A stretch of 64,000 bases of DNA. Source: Acinetobacter terrestris (lineage in GTDB: Bacteria; Pseudomonadota; Gammaproteobacteria; Pseudomonadales; Moraxellaceae). This document shows positions 1 through 11,944 of the stretch, one piece after another. The notes under the pieces are model-generated. The model did no database searches. It saw only the letters and a list, made by a program, of their open reading frames with translations, and was not told where the DNA came from. Each line of letters starts with the position of its first letter. Within the stretch, counting starts at the first letter, position 1. The stretch is from the NCBI RefSeq assembly GCF_004331155.1, contig NZ_SJNZ01000010.1, forward strand, positions 1-64,000, in the 5' to 3' direction. The translations under genes and the position numbers were made by a program.

Positions 1-242
1 CGGAAAAATATGCAGGCTATTCAACTATCTGCATCAAATGGATATCACTTAAAACAGCGTAATAAGATAGAAACGTTATTCAGTTTACTGAAAGGACAAT
101 ACAATTTATTGACGAGTAGAGCACGTAGTATGCATGGATTTCTTAGTGGTATTTATGCATCGTTATGTGCATATCAATTATGTCATCAGAATAAGCCAAC
201 AATTCAAATTATGGAATCGTTGGCTTAAACAGGATTCGGGTT
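1..242 (+). mobile_element. 3' end of an IS982-like insertion sequence (transposase C-terminus plus right end)
   Basis: The reading frame is open from the first base and stops at 228, so this is the last 75 codons of a longer gene starting outside the window. The fragment carries an IETLFSLL block, which fits the final catalytic glutamate region of IS982-type DDE transposases, followed by an RARSMHGF motif. About 14 bases after the stop the sequence reads ATTCGGGTT, whose reverse complement begins AACCCGAAT and could be the right terminal repeat. The left end is not visible, so neither the repeat pair nor a target duplication can be verified. The family assignment is from motif memory; IS5-like is the main alternative. 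Confidence 0.6.
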
Positions 243-531
243 AAATTAAATTTATAGATAAAAACATAATTAAAAATAAGCTAGGCCAGATTAATATGAT
301 TTAATTTCTCAGACTCAATATATTTTTATTATTAGAATAAAACAATTAATTTTTTAGTATGACCAAAATATAAAATAAAAGATTTTATTATCATATGAGT
401 TGAAAAAATTAATATTTTTAGAATATTTCAATCATAAAAAAACCTATAAAGATATTTGATGCCACACCTTTATAGATTTACCTCTATTTAACTTTTATGG
501 ACTAATCTTTTATGGATCAATCTTTTATGGA
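229..531. other. AT-rich spacer between IS end and glutamine amidotransferase gene
   Basis: About 300 bases of very AT-rich sequence with many short A and T runs. I see no open frame with a plausible start, no RNA gene and no strong hairpin. The last 40 bases hold the 15-base tandem repeat described separately. Confidence 0.6.
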
Positions 532-536
532 TTAGT
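492..536. repeat. Three tandem copies of a 15-base unit
   Basis: The unit CTTTTATGGAYTAAT occurs three times head to tail at 492-506, 507-521 and 522-536 with two or three differences. The third copy covers the stop codon of the minus-strand amidotransferase gene (TTA at 532-534). Each copy contains an in-frame-capable stop trinucleotide, so slippage would change the tail little. Confidence 0.85.
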
Positions 537-1380
537 ATTGATCCGCTCTGGTTATTCTTTTTAATTCCGGATTTAATCTTTCACGCTCAAGACGTTCGAT
601 CTGGGTCAGTTGATTTCGAATTGGACGTCCATCCTGAAATAAAATCATCTCTCCAGGCTCAAAGGCTGTCCAGACTTCATTTTGCGTTAAAGGCTCTGTC
701 GTAATCACCGCAACTCGATCTTCAGGTGTTGTCACCTGACTGAAATCAACTTCTACATCAAGATCAATCAATTGTGCCGGTTTAAATGGGTATTCTCTGA
801 CCAGCCAATGCAGTTTGGTAATGGCATAAGTAAACAGAGCCTGCCCATTGGATAAGCAAAAATTAAAGGTGCCATGTTCGGCAATTTTGGGCGAGACTTC
901 AGCCAACAGATCAAAAATTTGATCCAGCTTCGGTTCATGATAACCAAACTTGAGCACCAGCTGATCGAGTAAAAAACAAAATGCCCGTTCACTATCCGTA
1001 TTTCCCACCGGGGTAAAACGACCGGATAAAGCGGGATTAAAACCATGTAAATCGCCATTATGGGCAAAAATCCACTGCCGTCCCCACAGTTCACGACTAA
1101 ATGGATGCGAGTTTTCCAGAGTAATTTTACCTTGGGTCGCTTTACGAATATGGGCAATCACATTGCGTGATTTGATGGGATAGTTACGCACCAGTTCGGC
1201 AATCGGAGACTCAACTGCTGATTGGTTGTCGACAAAAAGCCGGCAGGCTTTATCTTCAAAAAAAGCAATGCCAAAACCATCACAATGGTCGGATGTAATG
1301 CCCGCGCGTTGAGAAAAACCACGAAATGAGAAAGTCACATCCGTTGGCGTAGCACAATTCATTCCGAGCAACTGGCACAT
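532..1380 (-). CDS. Class II glutamine amidotransferase (YafJ-like)
   Basis: The protein has 282 residues if it starts at the ATG at 1380, which gives MCQLLGMN. This start is chosen because class II amidotransferases use Cys2, exposed after Met removal, as the nucleophile; an upstream in-frame extension to 1443 would bury it. The family signatures AHIRKAT, the HPF block and FAHNGDL are present. These domains release ammonia from glutamine; the partner reaction for YafJ-type stand-alone proteins is not established. It is cytoplasmic. It stands alone downstream of the argB terminator region on the same strand. Confident of the family, not of a substrate. Confidence 0.85.
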   Translation of the reverse strand: MCQLLGMNCATPTDVTFSFRGFSQRAGITSDHCDGFGIAFFEDKACRLFVDNQSAVESPIAELVRNYPIKSRNVIAHIRKATQGKITLENSHPFSRELWGRQWIFAHNGDLHGFNPALSGRFTPVGNTDSERAFCFLLDQLVLKFGYHEPKLDQIFDLLAEVSPKIAEHGTFNFCLSNGQALFTYAITKLHWLVREYPFKPAQLIDLDVEVDFSQVTTPEDRVAVITTEPLTQNEVWTAFEPGEMILFQDGRPIRNQLTQIERLERERLNPELKRITRADQY

Positions 1381-1549
1381 AGTCTTGATCAAACAGCAAA
1401 TACAGGATTTTTCTATTTTGCATGACTGGGGAAAGCGTTGCAAATCTCAATTTAGCATAGCGTCCACTATTTTATGCATTAGCTCATTAATACCAGTCAA
1501 ATACTTCATTTTATTTAAAATTCAGTTGAGACAATCTAAACAAGGCAAT

Positions 1550-1577
1550 AAAAAAAGCCTCACAAGGAGGCTTTTTA
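1550..1577 (-). terminator. Rho-independent terminator downstream of argB
   Basis: The stem pairs AAAAAAGCCTC with GAGGCTTTTT around a short ACAAG loop, and ends in a U-run on the minus strand. It lies 12 bases past the argB stop. The A-run on the other side means it could work in both directions. Confidence 0.85.
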
Positions 1578-1588
1578 AAATGACTGTT

Positions 1589-3923
<2,335 letters not shown>

Positions 3924-4369
3924 GATGATTTCTTCTAGTTAAAGTAACCCATAAAGTGAAAATTTCAGGGAATGCTTGATTAGGCTAGACTTCATAAGCC
4001 GTACATCATCTTAAGGGAGAAGATGAGCATTTTAAAAGCATTTCATATTTTTAATCAATGGTAAAAAGTCTTACAAGTATTTTTTAAGAGATACAATACA
4101 CAATTGAAAAACAGAGCATTTATTCCATTTAACAACCCAACTTAGCAATAAAATTTTTACTTACAAAACAATAATTTACAAAACAAAAACAAAAATCACC
4201 CAAAGATTTAAGAATACATTGAAATAGGTGTGTTCATTCCAATGTTGTAAATCCTTGTTTACGAATGCTTTAATTAGAAAAACAATGAAATAAAGAATAA
4301 AACCTGATAACAAACAGTGATTGCTGCTTATTTATCAGGTTTTAAATTCTTTTAAACTAAATCTACAGT
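3924..4369. other. Spacer between dut and algC
   Basis: This region holds the dut terminator at 4299-4343 and presumably the algC promoter. A small inverted repeat, TCATCTT at 4006-4012 and AAGATGA at 4020-4026, lies about 85 bases upstream of the algC start and could form a leader hairpin. The rest is AT-rich with no ORF I would call. Confidence 0.5.
4299..4343 (-). terminator. Terminator downstream of dut
   Basis: A perfect 12-base stem pairs AAAACCTGATAA at 4299-4310 with TTATCAGGTTTT at 4332-4343. The loop is 21 bases and T-rich sequence follows on the minus strand. It lies about 27 bases beyond the dut stop. Confidence 0.75.
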
Positions 4370-4822
4370 TTAGCCTTTGCCGGTATGACCAAAACCGCCT
4401 GCACCACGTTCTGTAGCCACAAACTCTTCCACTTGTTCAAATTCAGCGTGCACCACAGGAACGAGTACATATTGAGCCAAACGTTCACCTGGCTCTAAAG
4501 TAAATGCGGTTTGACTACGGTTCCAAACCGATACCATCAATTCACCCTGGTAATCTGAATCGATTAAACCCACTAAGTTTCCTAGAACAATCCCGTGTTT
4601 ATGGCCTAGACCAGAACGCGGTAAAATTAGACCGGCAAAGTTTGTATCTTCAATATAAATCGCCAAACCTGTTTTAACCAGTACAGTTTGACCAGGTTCA
4701 ATGACAGTCGCTTCTTCTACACAAGCACGTAAGTCTAAACCTGCTGAACCCGAAGTCGCATAGGTGGGCATAGGCCATTGCGTGCCTAAACGTGTATCGA
4801 GTACTTTCACTTGAACTTTCAT
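4370..4822 (-). CDS. dut: dUTP diphosphatase (dUTPase)
   Basis: The enzyme hydrolyses dUTP to dUMP and pyrophosphate, keeping uracil out of DNA and supplying thymidylate synthesis. At 150 residues it has the normal size for the trimeric enzyme. The five family motifs occur in order: [35 protein letters not shown] and the C-terminal [10 protein letters not shown] that closes over the active site. It is followed by a clear terminator. rep lies 35 bases upstream on the same strand, so rep-dut cotranscription is plausible. Confidence 0.96.
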   Translation of the reverse strand: MKVQVKVLDTRLGTQWPMPTYATSGSAGLDLRACVEEATVIEPGQTVLVKTGLAIYIEDTNFAGLILPRSGLGHKHGIVLGNLVGLIDSDYQGELMVSVWNRSQTAFTLEPGERLAQYVLVPVVHAEFEQVEEFVATERGAGGFGHTGKG

Positions 4823-4857
4823 CTGTTCTTTCCTAATTGCATGGTTTAAATGGTGGA

Positions 4858-6897
4858 TTAGCGCTTAATCAGCGCACGTAAATTTTCGAGATAATGCTGC
4901 GCTTGCAATTTTGGATCAATATTGCCGGCCAATTTTTTCTTGCGGCCGAGCCAGTCCAAATCATCTTGCGGCAATTCATCAAGGAACCGGCTTGGGGTCA
5001 TTTGCTTCATTTGACCGCCATTTTTACGCTGCTCAGCCAAGGTAATGGTTAAACCTTGACGTGCACGAGTAATTCCCACGTACATCAAACGGCGCTCTTC
5101 CTCAACGGTTTCTGCAGCAATGGAATTTTTATGCGGTAATAATTCTTCTTCCAAGCCAATCAAATACACATAAGGAAATTCAAGACCTTTTGAAGCATGC
5201 AGAGTCAATAAATTGACCTTATCAGTATCTTCTTCTTCCTTCTGCTGCTCGAGCATATCCAGCAACACCATTTTACGGATCACGCTTTCAATATTTTTCT
5301 CATCGACATCTTCCGCACGATTAATCAGGCTTTGAATGCTGCTGTACAAGATTTCAATATTGTCGATCTTGGTTTTTTCTTGCGCAGGTGTTGCCGCTTG
5401 CTCTTTGATGTAATCGATATACCCGGCTTCAAGCATCATCTGGCGAATGATTGGTACAGGCTCGTCATCTTCGAGTAAGTTACGGGTAAAATTACCAATA
5501 AAATCGGCAAATTCTGCCAATTGTGTCGTGGCTTTTCTTGGCATCACCATCGTCAAACGCTGATCACCTGCCGCGGTGAGTAACGACAAATGATTTTCCT
5601 GTGCAAACAGGCCCAACTTCTCTAATGTCACCGGACCAATCGCACGTTTAGGCGTATTAATAATCCGCAAGAATGCACTGTCATCTTCTGGATTAATGAT
5701 GATACGTAAATAGCTCATGATGTCTTTGATTTCAGCACGGCCAAAGAACGACTGACCACCCGACAATTTATACGGAATTTGCATTTGGCGTAACTGGGTT
5801 TCTAAAACCCGTGCCTGAAAATTACCACGATATAAAATCGCATAATCTTTCCAGTTTTTTCCGTTCATCAGTTTATGTGTGATCACGTCTTTGACCACGC
5901 GTTCTGCTTCATCATCATCATTACGGCAGGTAATGACCCGAATCACGTCACCATGACCTTTATCTGACCAGAGCTTTTTATCAAAAATATGTGGGTTGTT
6001 ACCAATGACAGTATTGGCTGCTTTCAAAATACGGCTGGTCGAACGATAATTTTGTTCGAGTTTAATTACTTTTAGATTCGGAAAATCTTCTTTCAATAAG
6101 GCCATGTTTTCTGGCTTGGCACCACGCCATGCGTAGATCGACTGATCATCATCGCCTACAGCGGTGAATTGTCCCATCACTCCAACTAGCAATTTCACCA
6201 AAATATACTGCGCAGTATTGGTATCCTGATATTCATCGACCAACAGATAACGCACACGGTTCTGCCATTTATCGCGGACTTCAGCATTTTCCTGTAATAA
6301 ACGGGTTGGCATCACGATCAAGTCATCGAAATCTACCGCGTTATAGGCACGCAAATTACGCTCATACAGTTGATATAAATGCGCAAATTGCACGTCTTCT
6401 GCTGTCTCGCAAGTAGTATGTGCTTGCTCGGGCGGAATCAGGTCATTTTTCCACTCCGAAATCATTCTCATTGCTTTGGCAATCAGCTCTTTACTTTCTG
6501 CTCCGGACAAATTATCACGATGCATCAAGTCCATCAGAATGCGCTTGCAATCATCGGCATCTAAAATCGAAAAATTATTTTTTAATGGGGTATGTTTAAT
6601 TTCTAAACGAAGTAAATTCAAACCAAAAGTATGGAAGGTCGAAACAGAAAGCCCTTTAGCCTCTTCACGAGATAATAGTTTTCCGACACGCTCTTTCATT
6701 TCACGTGCAGCTTTATTGGTAAAGGTCATGGCCGTAATGCGATGTGCAGGAATCCCGCAGTTCTGCACCAAATGTGCGACTTTTCGCGTAATAACGGATG
6801 TTTTACCTGAACCTGCCCCTGCAAGTACTAACAAGGGTCCTTGAGTGTATTTCATGGCTTCAAGTTGCTTGTCATTGAGTTGACTTGCCGACGACAT
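4858..6897 (-). CDS. rep: ATP-dependent DNA helicase Rep (UvrD/REP superfamily 1)
   Basis: A 679-residue superfamily 1A 3'-5' helicase; E. coli Rep has 673. Motif I is GAGSGKT near residue 28, followed by MTFTNKAA (Ia), VDEYQDTN (II), [13 protein letters not shown] (III) and LEQNYRS (IV). Then come [10 protein letters not shown] (V) and [13 protein letters not shown] (VI). The [13 protein letters not shown] stretch and overall length fit Rep better than UvrD. Rep clears proteins ahead of replication forks. It sits just upstream of dut. Confidence 0.92.
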   Translation of the reverse strand: MSSASQLNDKQLEAMKYTQGPLLVLAGAGSGKTSVITRKVAHLVQNCGIPAHRITAMTFTNKAAREMKERVGKLLSREEAKGLSVSTFHTFGLNLLRLEIKHTPLKNNFSILDADDCKRILMDLMHRDNLSGAESKELIAKAMRMISEWKNDLIPPEQAHTTCETAEDVQFAHLYQLYERNLRAYNAVDFDDLIVMPTRLLQENAEVRDKWQNRVRYLLVDEYQDTNTAQYILVKLLVGVMGQFTAVGDDDQSIYAWRGAKPENMALLKEDFPNLKVIKLEQNYRSTSRILKAANTVIGNNPHIFDKKLWSDKGHGDVIRVITCRNDDDEAERVVKDVITHKLMNGKNWKDYAILYRGNFQARVLETQLRQMQIPYKLSGGQSFFGRAEIKDIMSYLRIIINPEDDSAFLRIINTPKRAIGPVTLEKLGLFAQENHLSLLTAAGDQRLTMVMPRKATTQLAEFADFIGNFTRNLLEDDEPVPIIRQMMLEAGYIDYIKEQAATPAQEKTKIDNIEILYSSIQSLINRAEDVDEKNIESVIRKMVLLDMLEQQKEEEDTDKVNLLTLHASKGLEFPYVYLIGLEEELLPHKNSIAAETVEEERRLMYVGITRARQGLTITLAEQRKNGGQMKQMTPSRFLDELPQDDLDWLGRKKKLAGNIDPKLQAQHYLENLRALIKR

Positions 6898-6980
6898 AGT
6901 ATTTCCTCATTTTGATTCGAGCTAGATTATAGTCGCCAAAGCCAAACTTGCATAACCTAAAATACAGATTTGACATTCAT

Positions 6981-7008
6981 AAAAAAACCACCCGAAGGTG
7001 GCTTTTTT
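6981..7008 (-). terminator. Terminator downstream of the OmpA-like lipoprotein gene
   Basis: CCACC and GGTGG pair around a CGAA tetraloop, flanked by an A-run and a T-run. It separates the lipoprotein gene from rep on the minus strand. Confidence 0.85.
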
Positions 7009-7023
7009 ATGACAAAACTAAAC

Positions 7024-7656
7024 TTATTTAGTTTCGTAAACAGAAATTTCTACACGACGGTTTTGTTCACGACCCGCAGCTGTTGAATTGTCAGCAATTG
7101 GAGAAGTTGAACCATAACCTTTCGATGTCATACGCGAGCTTGAAATACCTTGTGAAGCCAAGTAGTTTTTCACAGAGTTCGCACGGTTTTGAGACAATGG
7201 GTTATTGATTGCATCAGTACCGGTATTGTCGGTGTGACCATGAATAACCAAGGCTAATTTGCTTGCGGTACCATCTTCACGAAGAACTTTAGCAACGTCA
7301 TTTAACGCTGATTGGAACTGTGATTGAATAGTAGAAGAATTGGTCGCAAATGTTACGCTTGGCATAACAAGATTAATCGAACCATCTTGGTTACGGCCTA
7401 CATCTACACCAGTACCTGCCAATTCTTGACGAAGACGTTTTTCTTTCTTATCAAGAAGTAGACCTGCACCACCGCCAACAACTGCACCAATCGCTGCAGC
7501 TTGACCCATTTTATCTTTGTCAGCGTTAGAGTATGCAATACCAGCACCCAATAAAGCACCTAGACCGGTACCAATTGCGGCTTTGTCATATTCCATATTT
7601 TGACAACCCGAAAGTGCCAAAGCCCCAACTACAGCTGTAATTACTAGTGCACGCAT
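7024..7656 (-). CDS. OmpA-family outer-membrane lipoprotein (YiaD-like)
   Basis: The ATG at 7656 is chosen because it is preceded by GAAGGAGG and gives a lipoprotein signal: MRALVITAVVGALALSGC, with lipobox LSGC and the lipidated Cys at residue 18. The mature protein has a glycine-zipper segment at about residues 30-70, rich in GxGxG spacing. Residues 95-210 form an OmpA C-terminal domain with HGHTDNTG, LSQNRANSV and EQNRRVEI, which binds peptidoglycan. It probably tethers the outer membrane to the wall. It is monocistronic, with its own terminator. The combination resembles E. coli YiaD. Confidence 0.9.
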   Translation of the reverse strand: MRALVITAVVGALALSGCQNMEYDKAAIGTGLGALLGAGIAYSNADKDKMGQAAAIGAVVGGGAGLLLDKKEKRLRQELAGTGVDVGRNQDGSINLVMPSVTFATNSSTIQSQFQSALNDVAKVLREDGTASKLALVIHGHTDNTGTDAINNPLSQNRANSVKNYLASQGISSSRMTSKGYGSTSPIADNSTAAGREQNRRVEISVYETK

Positions 7657-7905
7657 CGCATGCCTCCTTCTTGTGTTTTGTTGTATAGTGGAATGATGGA
7701 TTAAAAAAAATGGGCATACCATTGATTTTTTGTAAATAATTAAAGCTTTAGTTACATTTTGTAATACTTTATGCTGATGAGCAAGCTATCTTGGACACAA
7801 TTTCTACATAGTTGCATGAATAGACTTTTTTATTTCAAATTCTACAATTATATTAAATGCTGAAAAAAAACATTAGACGACTTCATCTTAGGACTGTTCT
7901 TAACT

Positions 7906-8829
7906 ATGTCATCGCAAATCAAGAAGCAACCTATATTAAAAAAATTATCTCGCGGACTAACTGTAGGCTCGGTCATTACCGGAAGTACTTTTTTTCATGG
8001 TCCACCCGTTCTGGCATTGGGCTTGACCAAACTAGTCAAAAAATCACATAAAATTGATGAAACGAATATTCAGATTACTAACAGCTGGCTCAGTGTCAAT
8101 AATTGGCTGATTGATCACGTGTTACCGCATTTAAAATGGGATATCAGTATTGATGATGATTTAGACTTGAGCATGCAGGGTCGTTACCTGATGACCTGTA
8201 ATCATCAAAGCTGGGTCGATACCACTGTAAATCAATATTTTGGCTTAACCCGTATGCCCCTGACCCGTTTCTTTACCAAATGGGAACTGATCTTTATTCC
8301 ATTCGTTGGACAAGCCTTTAAAATTTTAGGCTTTCCGATGATGAAACGTCATAGCAAGGAACAGATTGCTAAAAATCCGGAACTTAAAAAACGTGATATG
8401 GAAGAATCACGCAAAGCCTGTGAACAGTTGTTAAGTCAGCCTTTTACCCTGCTAAACTATTTGGAAGGTACGCGCTTCACCCCAGAGAAGCATGCGGCAC
8501 AGCAATCACCGTATAAAAACCTACTCAAACCTAAGGCGGGCGGTTTAGCTTTGGCCCTGAATATTTTAGGGGATAAAATTGATGCCTTGGTGGATATGAC
8601 CATTGTTTATCCGGATGGCGCGCCGGGTTATGGTGATTTTTGGTTGGGTGATGTTAATCGTATTGCGGTCAATCTGCGTAAAATTGAGATTCCAGGCTGG
8701 GTACTCGGCGGTAATTATGAAGATGATGCTGAATATCGTGAACACTTTCAGCAATGGGTTCATGAATTATGGACTGAGAAAGATCAACTGATTGAGCGCA
8801 TGAAACAAGGCTTGGCTGCAAAAGCATAA
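7906..8829 (+). CDS. PlsC-type acyltransferase (YihG-like)
   Basis: A 307-residue member of the lysophospholipid/glycerolipid acyltransferase superfamily. The catalytic HX4D motif is NHQSWVD with His100 and Asp105, and the substrate-binding motif is EGTR at 187-190. A hydrophobic segment at about 18-40 likely embeds it in the inner membrane. The size and motif context resemble E. coli YihG rather than the shorter essential PlsC. The downstream gene starts 19 bases after its stop, so the two form an operon. The substrate cannot be read from sequence. Confidence 0.85.
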   Translation: MSSQIKKQPILKKLSRGLTVGSVITGSTFFHGPPVLALGLTKLVKKSHKIDETNIQITNSWLSVNNWLIDHVLPHLKWDISIDDDLDLSMQGRYLMTCNHQSWVDTTVNQYFGLTRMPLTRFFTKWELIFIPFVGQAFKILGFPMMKRHSKEQIAKNPELKKRDMEESRKACEQLLSQPFTLLNYLEGTRFTPEKHAAQQSPYKNLLKPKAGGLALALNILGDKIDALVDMTIVYPDGAPGYGDFWLGDVNRIAVNLRKIEIPGWVLGGNYEDDAEYREHFQQWVHELWTEKDQLIERMKQGLAAKA

Positions 8830-8848
8830 ATAGTATTTAAGGAAGACA

Positions 8849-9901
8849 ATGAAGCAAGATGACACGATAGCCAAGCCCACCTTTCATTTCGTGAAGAAAG
8901 ACTCTTGGGGTTGGAAAGTTGCACTGGGCTATGACATTTTTATGATGGTTCTGATCATCATTAACCTGTTCTGCTTGAGTGCCAATGCCATCCTGATGAG
9001 TGATTTTGGTGGCTGGTTATTTGGCTTCATTCATCTTCCTGAACTGTTGCAGTTTTATCGGACAGAATTACGTCCTTGGGTGATTATTACAGAAAGCTGG
9101 TTTACCAGTTTTCTCGTGATTGAACTACTGATCCGTTGGGGAATTGCTATCATCGGGCAACATCATAAACGCTGGTTTTTCTTTCCTTTTATTCATTGGT
9201 ATGAAATTCTGTCGATTATTCCGCAACTGCGTTTTTTGCGTTTATTACGTGCCGGTTCAATCGCCTATAACCTGCATGAACATGGCTATAAAGTGATTCC
9301 GGACAGCTGGTATAAGCGCGCCAAATTTTATTATCATCTGGTACTCGAAGAACTCACCAGCCGTATTGTGATTACTGTTTTAGACAGTATCAAGCACGAA
9401 CTTTCCACCAGTACCACGCATAAAAAACTGATTGAAGATTTAGTTGCGCATCACCGTGAAATGTTTGCCACTGCCCTGGCCGACATTTTGCAAGAATCTT
9501 TGGGCAAAGAGTTGCAAGCGCAAAGAGTCACCATTGCAAAAAACGTCGGAAGTATTGTCAATCAAGCGATTGAAGATACGCCCGAACTCACTCAATTATT
9601 ACGTTTAATTCCGATTGTCGGTGGACGTATCGAACAACAGATCCAAAGTATTGGGCAACGTTTGGGTGAAAATATTACCCAAGGTCTGATTGAACCGTTC
9701 GCTCAGAATAATAAAAATAAAGAAAACCTGGCTTATTTAGAAATTTCAAATAAAATCAGTCAAATACAATTTGAAAATAATAGCCATGTTGAAAGACTGG
9801 TGGAGTCTGCGGTTTTTGAAAGCTTAGAGGCGATTCGCCAACAGGTCAAAGTAAAACAATGGCAACAAATGCTGGAACAACATGATCAAGTTAAAGAATG
9901 A
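8849..9901 (+). CDS. Membrane protein with a voltage-sensor-like domain and long helical C-terminus
   Basis: I recognise no named family with certainty. The 350-residue protein has hydrophobic helices at about 24-48 and 76-103. A third short segment at 108-124 (FFFPFIHWYEILSIIP) is followed by LRFLRLLRAGS, with Arg128, Arg131 and Arg134 spaced every third residue. The order and the FTSFLVIELLIRW segment resemble S2-S4 of voltage-gated cation channels, but no pore helices or selectivity filter follow. Residues 150-350 are hydrophilic, largely helical and rich in Gln and Glu. RBS AAGGAAGACA precedes the ATG. It is coupled to the acyltransferase gene. Confidence 0.6.
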   Translation: MKQDDTIAKPTFHFVKKDSWGWKVALGYDIFMMVLIIINLFCLSANAILMSDFGGWLFGFIHLPELLQFYRTELRPWVIITESWFTSFLVIELLIRWGIAIIGQHHKRWFFFPFIHWYEILSIIPQLRFLRLLRAGSIAYNLHEHGYKVIPDSWYKRAKFYYHLVLEELTSRIVITVLDSIKHELSTSTTHKKLIEDLVAHHREMFATALADILQESLGKELQAQRVTIAKNVGSIVNQAIEDTPELTQLLRLIPIVGGRIEQQIQSIGQRLGENITQGLIEPFAQNNKNKENLAYLEISNKISQIQFENNSHVERLVESAVFESLEAIRQQVKVKQWQQMLEQHDQVKE

Positions 9902-10022
9902 TCATCAGATAAAAATATTTAAAACGTCGCTAGAGAAATCATTCAATTTGTTCTAGGATTTGCTCTATTTACAACATCACTTCGACATAAAATGAATGAG
10001 TCAGAAGTATTAAGGAATAATT

Positions 10023-10757
10023 ATGGCTGATATACGGATAAAAGGCAGAATGGTCAATGCGATTCGCATTAGCTTAGACACCAATGATCATGATGCAATC
10101 CGCCAGCAACTCGCGCCAATGCTGCAAAAAGCATTTCCACCGGGTACATTAGTTGTGATTGAAAGTTCAGTTGAACAAGAACTTATTGCCTTAATTCAAT
10201 TATTGATCAGCCTAGAAGTACAACCTATGGCTGTGACTGAGGGTCTACTTGCGGATCAGGCTCGCGCAATTCAATTCCCGGTGATTTCTGCAGACCGTCC
10301 AATGCAGCAAGTCAAACCGACAAAGGAACAGGTTGTTGAAAGCAAAGTTGCGCCTGCAAAAGAACAAGCCGCGCCTGCTGCAGAAACGGTAGCGGAAGAC
10401 ATTCCAGCGCCAGTGATTCGTCATGTGACTTCTTATCACGATGAAATTTTGCGCACCGGTCAATGCCTGGTACAAAATCATGGCGATATTATTCTCAATG
10501 CCGGAATTAACAGTGGTTCTGAAGTCATTGCTTCAGGAAATATACATATTTATGGTAGCGCGCGTGGTAGAGTCATCGCCGGCGTAGGCGGAAACGGTGC
10601 AGCACGTATTTTCTGCCATTCCCTAGAAGCAGAACTGGTCTCGATTGCAGGTACATATTGTGTAGCAGATGACATTCCCCAGCATGTCCTCAAAAAAGCT
10701 GTACATATTTACTTGAATGATCAACAAGAACTTGTCTTTGAAGTTCTCGAATTTTAA
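10023..10757 (+). CDS. minC: Septum site-determining protein MinC
   Basis: The FtsZ inhibitor that, carried by MinD, blocks division at the poles. The 244-residue protein has an N-terminal FtsZ-binding domain (about 1-100), an Ala/Glu/Pro/Lys-rich linker (about 105-135) and a C-terminal beta-helix. The C-terminal part carries [31 protein letters not shown] and GRVIAGVGG, the MinD-binding and dimerisation domain. An RBS (TTAAGGAATAATT) precedes the ATG. It is first of minCDE; minD follows after 66 bases, a gap that includes a weak CCCC/GGGG hairpin. Confidence 0.96.
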   Translation: MADIRIKGRMVNAIRISLDTNDHDAIRQQLAPMLQKAFPPGTLVVIESSVEQELIALIQLLISLEVQPMAVTEGLLADQARAIQFPVISADRPMQQVKPTKEQVVESKVAPAKEQAAPAAETVAEDIPAPVIRHVTSYHDEILRTGQCLVQNHGDIILNAGINSGSEVIASGNIHIYGSARGRVIAGVGGNGAARIFCHSLEAELVSIAGTYCVADDIPQHVLKKAVHIYLNDQQELVFEVLEF

Positions 10758-10823
10758 TGTATAAATAAACACCAAAAGCCCCATATCTAAAAGGGGATTT
10801 GAACCATAACAGGAGTGGATTCG

Positions 10824-11636
10824 GTGGCGAAAATTGTTGTCGTAACATCAGGCAAAGGTGGTGTAGGTAAAACTACGACTAGTGCATCTTTTGCAACAGG
10901 TTTAGCCCTTCGCGGTCACAAAACTGTTGTGATCGATTTTGACGTGGGTTTACGTAACCTAGATTTAATCATGGGCTGTGAACGTCGCGTTGTTTATGAT
11001 TTTGTGAATGTATTAAATAACGAAGCTCGACTTCAACAAGCGCTTATTCGCGATAAAGATATTGAAAACCTATATATCCTTCCTGCATCACAAACCCGTG
11101 ATAAAGACGCCTTGACCGATGAAGGCGTAGCACGTGTAATGGATGAACTTTCGCAAGAATTCGATTACATTATCTGTGATTCGCCTGCGGGGATCGAGCG
11201 CGGTGCAATCATGGCCATGTACCATGCGGATGAAGCGATCATTGTGACCAATCCTGAAATTTCTTCAGTACGTGACTCTGACCGTATTATTGGCATGCTT
11301 GACAGCAAGACCAAAAAAGTAGAACAAAACGAAGGTCGTATCCGTAAACATCTGTGTATTACACGATTCAATCCAGAACGTGCTGATAAACAGGAAATGT
11401 TAACGATTGATGACATTTCTAAAGATATTTTACGTGTTCCTACACTCGGTGTAATTCCAGAGTGTCCAAGTGTTTTACAAGCATCAAACGAAGGGAAGCC
11501 GGTAATTCTCTTTACTGAAGATGCAGCAGGTCAGGCTTATGATGACCTTGTAGCACGCTTCTTGGGTGAAGAACGTCCTTACCGTCATATCTCGGTAAAA
11601 CCTAAAGGTTGGTTAGCACGATTATTTGGAGCTTAA
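10824..11636 (+). CDS. minD: Septum site-determining protein MinD (ParA-type ATPase)
   Basis: A membrane-cycling ATPase that positions MinC. The deviant Walker A motif SGKGGVGKTT lies at residues 9-18. DFDVGLRNLDLIMG and the C-terminal amphipathic membrane helix (KGWLARLFG) are present. The start is the GTG at 10824 (MAKIVVV), because AGGAG at 10811-10815 is correctly spaced from it. An upstream GTG at 10815 would overlap that ribosome site. The length of 270 matches the family. minE begins 3 bases after its stop, indicating translational coupling. Confidence 0.96.
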   Translation: MAKIVVVTSGKGGVGKTTTSASFATGLALRGHKTVVIDFDVGLRNLDLIMGCERRVVYDFVNVLNNEARLQQALIRDKDIENLYILPASQTRDKDALTDEGVARVMDELSQEFDYIICDSPAGIERGAIMAMYHADEAIIVTNPEISSVRDSDRIIGMLDSKTKKVEQNEGRIRKHLCITRFNPERADKQEMLTIDDISKDILRVPTLGVIPECPSVLQASNEGKPVILFTEDAAGQAYDDLVARFLGEERPYRHISVKPKGWLARLFGA

Positions 11637-11639
11637 CAA

Positions 11640-11912
11640 ATGGCAGGATTCTGGAGTAAATTATTCAGCAACGATGATAAACCTTCAAGCGCACAAACTG
11701 CTAAAGACCGCTTAAAAGTAATTGTTGCCTCTGAGCAAGGTTTAGGTAAACGCTTAAGCCAAGACAAAATTGACCAAATGAAAAAAGAAATCATGCAGGT
11801 GGTCAACCGTTATGTTCGTGGTGTGGATGAGCAGCATATTCAAATGTCGGTTCGTTCTGAAGCAAACATTGAAATGTTAGAAATGAATATCAATTTGCCT
11901 GAAGAGCGATAA
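11640..11912 (+). CDS. minE: Cell division topological specificity factor MinE
   Basis: A 90-residue protein that stimulates MinD ATPase and drives pole-to-pole oscillation. The N-terminal amphipathic part (MAGFWSKLFS) binds membrane. The AKDRLKVIVASEQG segment fits the MinD-interacting helix/strand, and the C-terminal part is the topological specificity domain ending INLPEER. It starts 3 bases after minD. Confidence 0.95.
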   Translation: MAGFWSKLFSNDDKPSSAQTAKDRLKVIVASEQGLGKRLSQDKIDQMKKEIMQVVNRYVRGVDEQHIQMSVRSEANIEMLEMNINLPEER

Positions 11913-11944
11913 TCTGAATTCTGATTAGTCAAGCAAATTGAATC

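Noticed and set aside
7857..8051. 64-codon plus-strand frame before the acyltransferase
   Set aside because: It is a frame shadow overlapping the acyltransferase start, with no family features.
10770..10800. CCCC/GGGG hairpin between minC and minD as a terminator
   Set aside because: It has a short stem, no T-run and tight operon context; at most a weak attenuating structure.
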